Shown: piece by piece, positions 24,201-33,249 of the stretch | Position numbering within the stretch: the first letter of the stretch is position 1 | How the letters are laid out: the number at the start of each line of letters is the position of its first letter | DNA from: Ramazzottius varieornatus | Taxonomy: Eukaryota; Tardigrada; Eutardigrada; Parachela; Ramazzottiidae | DNA length: 64,000 bases | Reading direction: 5' to 3' | NCBI GenBank assembly: GCA_001949185.1 | Contig: BDGG01000008.1 | Coordinates: 1,175,648 to 1,239,647, forward strand | The notes under the pieces: generated by a model | Database searches by the model: none | Told to the model about the DNA's origin: nothing | Seen by the model: only the letters and a program-made list of their open reading frames with translations | Translations under genes and position numbers: made by a program

Positions 24201-25237
24201 CCAAAGATTCGCACATCCTGTTGTTGATAGCTCGTGGAACCCGACGTTTGACGAGTTGGAAGCGGTAAGGCCAACAGACTAAATTTACCCCGAACGGCGC
24301 TGGTTCTACAATAGTCATACGGTAGGAGTGTACGTAATGCTCTACCTTTTGGCCATAGTACCTCTCTCGAATGTTTCGCCGCGGCAAAGCCTCAAAAACC
24401 GACCTCGTTCGTGCTCAAGATCGGGTGAAGTCGTTGGAGAAACAGCTGTACCGCCATTCGCGGGATGTCCGTCGGTATCAAGAACAGCAGAGCGAAAGCA
24501 TAGCCCAACTGGTGAAGAAACATGAGAAATTACAGCTGCTGATTCTTGGCGAAGAAGAGAGCAACATCCACACTGAGGTCTTCTCCGACGTTGAGGTATC
24601 TATCAACATGCAATTTCAAACTTTCGATGCTGGTCCTAATACTTTCTGAGGGCTGGGCAAGCAAAATTTACAACATTCATGGGTTACACAAAGTGGCGCA
24701 CGTTTTCCATGTTGTTGGCTGGTCGATTGCGCCGCTGAAGCTAACCATCGTCAGCGTTTCGTTTGCTCAGCGCTCCCATGTGACGAACGTATTTGGTTCT
24801 AGCTGACATTGAAGGCAGGGGCTTCGGCAAGCACCACCCAGAAGTCATTGTCCGAACTAAAAACTGACTCACCGGAGCCGAAACAAAACATTTTGTCGAA
24901 AGACCCTTCCAGAAAGTCTTTCCGGGAGAAAGTCGAGAATGCTCAACCGTCTGCTGCTGTAAAGCCTCCAGTACGAGTCACGATTCTTTCCATGGCAGCG
25001 ACCCATCCAAAACTAACATCGAACCTGAAAGACACAGGTAGCATGCTCACGATTCCGTCCAAAGACGCAATAATATTGCAGACTATCGAAAGCACGCTCG
25101 GGAGAAACCGAGCTGGGGTGCTGTCGGTCCTTGACGGTCTCACGATCGAGCAACAAGAACTAAAATCATATTCTGTTCTCCAGGCTATTCTTTCCCGCCT
25201 CGACCACGTGAAGACCGAAAAGTCCCGTATTGAATGA
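21256..25237 (+). CDS. Tandem coiled-coil gene, copy 1 (novel family)
   Basis: Exons: 21256-21522 (ATG at 21256 or 21301), 21889-23127, 23892-about 24264 (a short internal intron near 23980-24020 is needed to change frame), 24359-24595, 24803-25237. I recognise no known family. The 1.2-kb exon is Ser/Thr/Pro-rich and ends with a conserved module: SLPPLLPMVSGGYRPVFNW, DEGIQSFSFLDKGRINNSS, ending DIR at the donor. After it come EQLEDIQLTLKSLNENI, the block SSWNPTFDELEA, and a charged coiled coil (RAQDRVKSLEKQLYRHSRDV then YQEQQSESIAQL). The last exon ends LDHVKTEKSRIE. No signal peptide or membrane helix; a cytoskeletal or centrosomal scaffold is a guess only. The same exon order and phases recur in copy 2. 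Confidence 0.7.
21586..21631 (+). repeat. Hairpin repeat, copy 9
   Basis: In the first intron of tandem gene 1, 64 bp after the donor. Confidence 0.7.
21678..21850. repeat. TTGACCA/TGGTCAA iterated patch
   Basis: About a dozen GACCA or TGGTC units in both orientations within 170 bp of intron. Resembles the TTGACCATTGGTC units in the dispersed repeats at 50.8 and 54.7 kb. Confidence 0.6.
23128..23891. other. Long intron of tandem gene 1
   Basis: A 764-bp intron. The equivalent intron of copy 2 is only 215 bp. No coding or repeat feature recognised. Confidence 0.45.
24691..24737 (+). repeat. Hairpin repeat, copy 10
   Basis: In intron 24596-24802 of tandem gene 1. The tail motif (GTTTCGTTTGCTCAGCG) is retained. 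Confidence 0.7.
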
Positions 25238-25403
25238 GACACCTCAGGATGTCCTCACTAAAATGCACCATATTCAGAAGGTAACTTTATGCTTTTCAGA
25301 CTGGAAGTCTTCGGGTAGCTAAGCCAATTTTTGTCAGCCGCCTTTTTGTCGTTGCAGAGCCAGACTCTCCTCGTGGAAAATATGTGGCGCCGCCTGAGAT
25401 GTC
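25236..25403 (+). pseudogene. Out-of-frame 3' extension of tandem gene 1
   Basis: Directly after the stop of gene 1, the shifted frame reads ETPQDVLTKMHHIQK and meets a gtaact donor at 25281. About 80 bp on, a tgcag acceptor opens SQTLLVENMW. In GRIPAP1 the last two exons read LTKNIHLQK|gtaaat and then NMELLTEELDRL. This may be a lost last exon pair, disrupted by a one-base shift. Short match; homology is unproven. Confidence 0.35.
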
Positions 25404-25948
25404 TAGTTGCCACTTTCGCTTCCGAAGTACACGTGTACCGGTAATGGCCGGTCCCAATTCACTAGCTCTGGACGTAATACGCACCACTAAGCTCTCAACA
25501 CACTCCTCATACTCTCAGAAATGCAAAGACAGTTTTGAAAATAGGTTTTAATGTCGGTTTCGGATCAGGTATCGTTCTGAGTGCCCCTTTTATCCCAATT
25601 TGCAATTTATAGTAGAGCTAATGACTTGAGAAAGACTCACGATCAACGTCATCATGTTTTTGACGTCTGCGTTCAGACGCGACGGCATTATGGTGCGAAA
25701 ATTCTCGAGTTTGATGGGCTTCATTACGTCGTCATTTGACACAAGCAAAGCATGACCAATTTAGTCTCTAATCTCTTCATGAGGCGGCGTGGCAGCGAAA
25801 TTTGCCTCGCTGTTGGCTACGCTAAGGGGTATGCTCTGCAGCGGCAAACCCCATTTCGGCCGTTTAAGATCGAGGTCTACAGCAGCTCGTGTTGTCTCAG
25901 TCATATCTTCACTCCTTTTACCTGAGTTCAAAGTTGCTCCACGTCAAA
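25404..25948. other. Spacer between tandem copies 1 and 2
   Basis: About 545 bp. Presumably the promoter of copy 2. No recognisable gene. Confidence 0.4.
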
Positions 25949-28117
25949 ATGTCGCGTCGCGCAAGCGCCGAATTCGAACAGACCATAACGATGCTGCAGA
26001 AGGGAAATGACGTCCACCGCTTGGAGTCGAGTAATGCCGTGATCCCCGACATCATTTCGGATATATCGGAGGAAACCCGAATGGAGAAGTCCACTTCCGC
26101 CTCTTCAAGTCCGGTAAGTGTAACCAATTTATCTAATGAGAAGTTTTACTCACGGAATATTTTCAGGATATGAAGAAGGAGCGATCATCGAAGACCGGAT
26201 TATTGACTGGATCGACGACCAAAAACCGATCGGGATACTCCTCGCCCACTAAAGAAGACAAAGAGGCCATAAGGAAGCCGGAGAAGCCAAAGGCGAAATC
26301 AACAGCCGTAGTGAAGACCACTAAACCTTTACAACTCAAAGCTTCCGCCCACCTCAGCAATGCGCCCATGTCCTTTATTCCTTTTACTGAAATTCGAGAG
26401 GGCATAGAGCAAGCTCGCCAGAGTTTGGAGACCAGGAAGGAGAGGGTCCGCCAGCTTCTCAGCCGGAACGAGCGAAGGTATGCCCAGTATCAGAGGGAAA
26501 TATCTATGGAGCAAGTGGACTACAGAAAAGAACGGAAGAAAGATCGTGCGGGTAAAATTCAGCGATCAGTAAGCGCCGACAAGTTCGCACGCTCGAACAG
26601 CCGTCAAAATGCCAACCGGAAGTTGGCAAAATCCAAAACCGCACTGGGACTAAGTACGGACACAACAGCTTCCTCTCAATCAACCACTCAAGCCGTGCCT
26701 GTCTTCCGAGCGAAGGTGGAAGTCCATGAGGGTTCTCTGACCGAAAAGCGTGAAATAAAACCTGGAGCGTTTGAGCTTTCGCTGTCTCAACTGCTGGCGG
26801 TTCCATCCCTTCCTTATTCAGGAACCGAGACAGAGCTGAACCGCATGCTTGAAGACAGACCGTCCTACTTGCAAGGAAAGCTTACTGCTGATGCGAGTCG
26901 GTCATCTCTCCATGAAGATCGGACCCTGGTCAGCTTAGAAAGTTACGTGGAAGATCCGATTTTCTCAACCTCCGGACAGAGTTCCATTTTCCAGTTAGGA
27001 GAGGGTCTAGAGTCTTTCCTAAATAGTCCATCTCACAGTGTCGAAAATCTCTCAGAGAGGTCTTTACCGCCGCTTCTGCCCATGGTTTCGGATGACTACC
27101 GCCCGATTTTTGGATGGAACGAGGAAGGCTGTCAAAGCTTTTCTTCTTTGTTGGACAACCCGAAGGTTAACAACATGTCCATGGCCTCAATCGCCAAAGA
27201 GCCTCATGTCCAGTTGCCGCCACCAGTGGAAGCTGGCATCAGCGCATACACCGGAAGTAATCGACTTGACTATATACGGGTAAGAAATCGGGACGTAGGC
27301 CGATGAGCTGGAATCACATTGTTATCTCAAGTGGCGCACGTTTACAATGTTGTTGGTAGGAAGTGTGCGCTAGTTGAGAAAACGATCTGGTTCAAATCAT
27401 TTGCCCACGTCCCATTTATTATAGAACATAAACGTTGTTCGGAAATTCCTCAAGTAATGTTCATGGCCGATATTCATTTCCGTTTTTTGTACAGGAACAG
27501 TTGGAGGATCTGCACGAAATGACGAAATGTCTGGAGAAGAATACGGCCGGCATGGTCCTTGACAAGATTACGGTAAGTGGACATGAGACGCCATCCGACA
27601 GACTTGACAGAAGGCCTAGCAAGATCGATCCGGTGGAAGTCATTGACAGCACTTGGAATCCCATATTCGATGAGTTGGAAACGGTACGCGTTCAGGTCGA
27701 CACATAGACAGATGTGTGACCCTCTTAATAAGAAGCTTGGGCAGTGTTCGATTTTGCAGTACTTGGCAAAGAAATTTGGCGGAAAAAACAAAAGGGAAAA
27801 GCAGCTTGATGATGCCCAGAAGAGTGTTCGTTATATGGAAAAGCAACTCGCCCGGCAAGCGACCACCCTTGAGAAATATCGCGAGCAACAGAGGGAACTC
27901 ATACTCCAGCTGTTGATGAAACAGGAAAGCCTGTTGCACGTCTTTCGCATGGCAGCGGTGGACGCGGGGGAGCTCGAGAAGTAAGGTTCTTGATCATATT
28001 AGGCTCCTCAATGGTTGGGCACATTGTGCTGTGAATATGGTCTAGAATGGGACGCTTCAAGTAGTACGAGATACAACTAAATATAGTCTTGGTTCCAGCG
28101 CACTTTCTGGACACTGA
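25949..28117 (+). CDS. Tandem coiled-coil gene, copy 2
   Basis: Exons: 25949-26113 (ATG at 25949, MSRRASAEFEQTITMLQKGN), 26167-27279, 27495-27683, 27760-27980, 28099-28117. Paralogue of copy 1: the large exon again ends with RSLPPLLPMVSDDYRPIFGW and EGCQSFSSLL. The next exon opens EQLEDLHEMTKCLEKN and closes STWNPIFDELET. The following exon (YLAKKFGGKN) is a charged coiled coil with SVRYMEKQLARQ and YREQQRELILQL. Splice phases of these exons equal copy 1. It differs in lacking copy 1's last long exon: after GELE the reading closes within about 20 nt (NALSGH). The N-terminal exon is unrelated in sequence. Function unknown; predicted soluble. Confidence 0.68.
27329..27375 (+). repeat. Hairpin repeat, copy 11
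   Basis: In intron 27280-27494 of tandem gene 2. The matching intron of copy 1 (23128-23891) has none, so insertion followed the duplication or was lost there. Confidence 0.7.
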
Positions 28118-28337
28118 AGAAGGGGCCGCGGCGGCTTATGACAGGCATGCAGCTTTCGCCGTGAACCAGAAAAGACACCTTTTCTCCCTGTTGAAACAAT
28201 GTCTTATCGAACAATATATCAGCTTCATCCGACTGGAATTACGACGATTTGTCCAGAAAATATCGAACTTAGAAGGACAAACATTTAAAATTTGAACGCG
28301 TCTAATACTCATTTGCAAAGGAAACCGCTTAACGATT

Positions 28338-29732
28338 TTGCTGAATTTTTCTCCGGTACACTTGGCATTATCCCTCCGGGCTGATCATGTGGAATATGCG
28401 CATATCCGCTATCGGCTACGAATTTGCTGTCAACCGGTGAATCTTATTTTTGTGCAAATATGTACAAGTCAAAAACACCATTATCTCCAGTCCGTTGAAA
28501 AACTTCTTTCAAGTGCAGGCGGTGCTTCTCTGTCCATCGGTAACGTAAGTTCCGATAGTATTTCAGCCGTATTCCAAAAGTACAAAACCGACACCGGGCT
28601 GAAAATTAGCCAGAAGATTACAAAATTGAAAATCCTCTTCATTGGGAACTTAGGTGTGCTATATTATGTGGCTTTGTCAGATCATCTGGCGGACGTTTGT
28701 CAGTAGCGATAATGCTGGAAATGGAGCAAAAGAGAGCTGCTGTCGGCGGCGATCAAAGCGCGATGAGCACTCCGGTCAACAAGCGAGCCCAGTCAACTGT
28801 GTATATATACCAATCGGGGATCGGAAACTTCCGCGTCACGGACGTAAATGCTGTGGGACAGTGCGACAATGCGTATTTATCGTAAGTCAATTAGTCGCTG
28901 ACAGTTGAAGAGTATAACAGGATGCTTTTAGGTCTTTGTTAAACTGAAGTTATTCGGTGTGCCCCGGGCGAAGCTGGAAGCCGCTCGCAATCGAAAGCGG
29001 ACTCGGAAACAACAGCTCTGCCGACAAGCCGCGAAGTCTTGGCGGCATCAGGAACAACAAAATGCACTGATTGTCGAGCTCTTGGAAAAGCTCGATCAAC
29101 TTCGAAGAACCCTGCTTGGGGAGAATGCAACCGACGAGGAGCTGAAATCTACGTCTGACGGAGCAAGTGAACGTCGTTCGGTAATTCCAGTCGCTGAGAG
29201 GAAAGCTCGGCTTGGCAAGGAAAGAAGCGCATCGCAATAAGAGGATTACCCGCCTCGAGCTGTGACAAAGGCGGAAGCTCGATCAAGCACGCGCCAAACC
29301 GGCCTGGAACCCACGAGACGGCGGAGAATTCAGTCGATGAACATGGCTCAACCTCAGAAACCTCGCAGAGTAAAGACGCGAACGCTTGTGTCGATCCAGT
29401 TGACGGGACCGCCGCCTCGACTAACGACGCTAAGCTCGTACAGCAGCTACTGTAGATGAATGCAGGCTATTGAGCAACAACTCGAGCGGGACCGAGCTGA
29501 GCAGGTCTCAGAAATTCAAGGTTTTAAGAACGAAAAAGAGCGATTCACTAAAATTCGTTTGGATTCAAAAGAGTTTTCCGAGCCCTATAGCCAGAATGAA
29601 CGGATGGAAAAGGTAAGGCATGCGCAGATTACCGAAACCACAAACGGAAAAACGTCATCCGTGATGTCTTTTGTTCTGCAGATTCAAGGGATAGTCGCGA
29701 AAACCTCTAGCGCCACTGAGCAAGAGCCATAA
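28338..29732 (+). pseudogene. Decayed third copy of the tandem gene
   Basis: Coding-like pieces in several frames: SVEKLLSSAGGASLSIGN near 28490; an exon from 28697 to a gtaagt donor at 28881; an exon from 28932 (VFVKLKLFGVPRAKLEAARN) with a coiled coil containing WRHQEQQNALIVELLEKLDQ, closely like the YQEQQ/YREQQ block of copies 1 and 2; then an Asn/Ser-rich stretch near 29290-29450 reachable only after a frame change; then ERMEK|gtaagg and a last exon IQGIVAKTSSATEQEP ending 29732. The large Ser/Pro exon and the FDELE block are missing. Best read as a truncated, partly frameshifted paralogue, though a divergent functional gene is possible. Confidence 0.45.
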
Positions 29733-29855
29733 GATCGAAACTTTGAATACCAATACTTAAACCTTTCTTAGCTGAACCTCAGACCAGGTTTTCTGGTATT
29801 CCAAATGACAGTATCGCATGCAAATCGCAAACTTGCCAATCTACTAGGAGATATT

Positions 29856-31916
29856 TCACCTGTATTTTTTGAACATGTCGAAAAACTGATAGTCCTTCTC
29901 CGCTTGTTTCTTACTATAGAAGAACTTCAAGTGCTTCTTTTTATACTGCTTCCACGTCTCCAACGCCAGCCAGTCTTCCAATATTTGCTCGTCCGAAGGT
30001 ATGGCGTCCTCCAAGTCCGCTTTCAGGTCCTCCAAAAACTGTACCCTGTTGGCTTTCTCGAATACCGACCGCGGTATAGTCAAGCACTCCACCATCGTCA
30101 GCGCTATAATATGCGTCCTCCTCAGATCTTCCCCTACCCCAAAGTAATCGCCTTCTTTGAACTCTGTAATGAACAAATGACGGCCTTCCAACTCCGGATG
30201 GTTCTTCAACTGCGAAGGCGGCAACCACCTCCGTTCGTCATCAGCTTCCAACGATTGATACATCAACGTCTTGTTCTTTCCAAAGTACAACCTCTCTAGT
30301 ATCACATCCTTGACCATGGCACAACGACCCTTTTGTACAATGTAGGTGAAGGCTGACTGACCAGACACATCCGATAAGATGGGCTTGTTCTGTCCGAAAG
30401 CAATGACTGATGAGTTTTCGTTCAAAATCCGCAGTTCGGCATCGGACCAGGAAGCGAACATTTGGGCACTCTGTAGTACGGCGAAGCGGTCTGCCCAAAT
30501 GGCTTCGAAGGAAGTGCGGAGAATCTCGTTGAAGGGGTCTTCGTCCACTCGAAGGAGCTCGACGTCACCTTGGGTCACTCCCGTACTCCTTCGTTCGTCG
30601 TTGTTGAGCAGCTCGATCTCCCCGATGATGCTACTGGGGCCACGCACTCCCAGTGGGTAGTAGTTGGTCCGGCCGCTTCGTGGGTCCGAATCGCTGGCTT
30701 TGAAGTTGACACTGCCGGTCAGGATAAAGTACATGGAGTAGGGTTCGTGGCCTTGACGAAGCCTGCAAATTAACACAAAAACCTACAACCCTGTATACAT
30801 TAACCCTACTGTATGTTCAAGACAAGAAAGGGAAAAAAAACATGTGGAAAGAGATGACCTCTAAACAAAAGCAACAAAGGAACTTCGTACCGCACTTCGT
30901 CATCTCCGTTGTTCTTATCGCACAAACCAGGATGTTATTTGGATGTTCAGACAATCTTGAACAACAGAAACTTCCACCATTAAAATTTTCGTTCCATAGA
31001 ATCAAGGCATGGTAGAAGCTGAGTCGATTTTTCACAATGTCGATTACAGTACAGTAGTATCAGCAAGCAATCGAGATCAAACTTACAGAACGCGTCCGTC
31101 ATCGAAAGTGTCATATCGCGCCCAGACTGCCAACTGTTGCCTCACCGGCGGCGCGAACTTGTCGAAGCACTTGTAGCGTTCCAGAATCCTCGTGATAGTC
31201 TGAATATCTTCCACCGTCCTTCCAATGGGATGCACATTCAAGGCCGTCTTTTCCTCTTCCGTTAGCCCACTCAGCACCCTCTTACTCGAGAAGAAGTCGC
31301 TGACTTTGAAAAAGACCTGCTTCTCCTCCCCGCTACTCGGGTCCTTGTAAGTTGTCTCGAAGCCGCGATATGCATCCCCACGCCTATTGTCCTTCGCCCA
31401 TCGCAGGTTCATCATGACTACTCTAGCCAAAGCCCGAAGCTTGATGACAGCAGGCGGCTCGTACTCGGGTTCGCTGTCATCGTCTGGCTCGGATTCGTCA
31501 GTCTCGCCCGGCAGCGACCATTCGGGGTCCTCAAAGTCGGACGGGATGCGTGCCATCAAGTCTTCGATGGTCAACCTGCGCTTCTTACCTTCATCCATAC
31601 CGATAGCTTGAGCACTGGTCATGGGGGATGCTTCGGATGTTTCCTCGTGCTCGGACTTGTCCGAGTCATCGTAATCGTCGTCAGTCTCGGTGGGTTCCTG
31701 ACTATCGCCTTCCTCGGCTGAAGTGTCGCCTGCTCTATCGACGGATTTCGCTTTCTGTTCCTTTGAGGCTTTTGAAGCGTCAGGGGGACTACTTTGCGAA
31801 TCACCAGCATTGTCTTTCTTGGTATCATCATTGGGAGGACGCCTGGGCTGATCATTGCTCACTGCGGATGAACCTACAACACGATCACTATTGACGTTCT
31901 CTTTTCGACTAGACAT
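29856..31916 (-). CDS. CNBD2: Cyclic nucleotide-binding domain protein, CNBD2-like
   Basis: Two exons: 31087-31916 and 29856-30762, joined in phase (578 residues). The first ~150 residues are acidic and disordered (Asp/Glu/Ser-rich). A helical region with ALARVVMMNLRW follows, as in the N-terminus of CNBD2. Exon 2 carries a cyclic-nucleotide-binding fold: PYSMYFILTGSV, IIGEIELLNNDERRST (phosphate cassette with Glu and Arg), then the CNBD2-type continuation FASWSDAEL, a second nucleotide-binding-like half, and EGDYFGVGEDLRRTH. In mammals CNBD2 binds cAMP and is needed for sperm flagella. The C-terminus is basic and aromatic. PHF5A lies upstream on the same strand. Confidence 0.85.
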
Positions 31917-32328
31917 TTTATTTTCGTAAAGTTTCCATAGTTGCCTATAAAAGACAGAGAAACTGCTATTTTTCCATCCACCTGTAGCTTCGGGAAAATC
32001 ATAGAACGAAGCTAATGTCGTAGATATTTCATCTCCTTGCTATGAGAAAACATCGCGGAAGTCAGAGATCGTACTATTGATACATCCAAAATTGTTTTCT
32101 GGACAGCGGTTCTTCATCTATGATGAAAAAAAAGATGTTTACAAACAGCAATATTGTGCGAAAGTGTATAAAACAGTAGTTTTACTGTGACGACTATATT
32201 TAGATGGGGAAACAGTACCACGGTGAGGCATTCTCCCCGGATGAAGACGGACAGGATTTAAACATAGCGCAACAGGTCGCGAGGAATATTCTGATCCCAT
32301 CAGCAGGTATCCATCCAGGGGACGAGGG
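31917..32328. other. Intergenic between CNBD2-like and PHF5A
   Basis: About 410 bp. PHF5A 3' UTR and CNBD2-like promoter by position; nothing else seen. Confidence 0.45.
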
Positions 32329-32727
32329 TTAGTACCTACCGTAAAACAGAAGTGCGTAAATATCACATTGAAAAATGGGAAGCGAATTATGGACGTACGT
32401 TTTCTTGAAGCCATATTTTTTCCGCTCGTAAAAAAGATCGGTTTTGGCGCTGCCTAGGTTGACGATCTTCGGACATCCGTCTCGGTCCTTCTCGACGATA
32501 GTACATTCCTTACAGTAATAGGCATCCGATACTCCTGGACCTCCACAAATCACACATCGTCCTTGGTATGAGCCATAATTGCATTCGTCGCAGATGCGCA
32601 CTAACGTTGATGGCCGGACATACGAGTCGCATATAACGCACTTGCCGTCGCACTTCTCGCAGAGTCGTCCGATAGCCACTCCAGGCTGTTTCCGACAGAA
32701 GATCAGATCGGGATGATGCTTGGCCAT
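32329..32727 (-). CDS. PHF5A: PHD finger-like protein PHF5A (SF3b14b)
   Basis: Main exon 32399-32727 from the ATG at 32727, then a 63-nt intron and a tiny exon 32329-32335. Small zinc protein of the SF3b complex in U2 snRNP; needed for branch-point recognition in the nucleus. Nearly identical to the animal protein over its full length: [20 protein letters not shown], several CxxC pairs ([27 protein letters not shown]) and [13 protein letters not shown]. The usual terminal Arg is replaced by Thr-Tyr because the exon ends AAAAC|gtacgt and resumes in G-TAC-TAA, giving 111 residues. Reading through the intron would add about 20 residues not found in the family, so splicing is preferred. Divergent from DDX47. 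Confidence 0.95.
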   Translation of the reverse strand: MAKHHPDLIFCRKQPGVAIGRLCEKCDGKCVICDSYVRPSTLVRICDECNYGSYQGRCVICGGPGVSDAYYCKECTIVEKDRDGCPKIVNLGSAKTDLFYERKKYGFKKTYVHNSLPIFQCDIYALLFYGRY

Positions 32728-33249
32728 CTTATCGCCGGAAGATTTTGTGACTTGAGAAAACTGTAAGGAGCAACAACAGATCCACTGGAAGATTACGAAG
32801 AACGAGGTGGAAGAAGCTCAAAAAGACTAGGAGAAAAAGAGTTTTCGAACAATCAAGTTTGCTCAATCAAGCATAATCATCGCCAAATGGTAACAGTTTA
32901 TCGCAATCTCGGTAGCAAACATCTTCATCGATTGCGAAATAGCAACGAAGCCGTTAAGTGTCAAGCTGATAACAGTTCCTGTGGTTGTGAGTCAATGTTC
33001 TAGAGTTAGATTCCGCGCATTTGATACCGGACATCTTTCTGCGATACCAACTACTGGAACAGGACTGAGAATCGCGTCAACGATACAAAAGGCTTCAGGA
33101 AGTTGGTCGGCCAAGACCACGGTCTGCCCGTGAGGATCAAGCAGGTTTGTTCTTTATACACGCGCGACTTCCGGTTGCATCCGCTATTCGCATCGAGGGA
33201 CTAACCACATTCTTCCCATGTTTTCAGTTGTGGATAAAGAGCTTCAAAC
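32728..33249. promoter_or_regulatory. Divergent promoter PHF5A / DDX47
   Basis: 520 bp between opposite start codons of two RNA-processing genes. No named motif. Confidence 0.4.

Noticed and set aside
29409-29434. Match to the GRIPAP1 stop region (CGCCGCCTCGAC...GACGCTAAG)
   Set aside because: Only about 21 of 25 bases, GC-rich and read in a different frame; kept as a weak hint, not a duplication.
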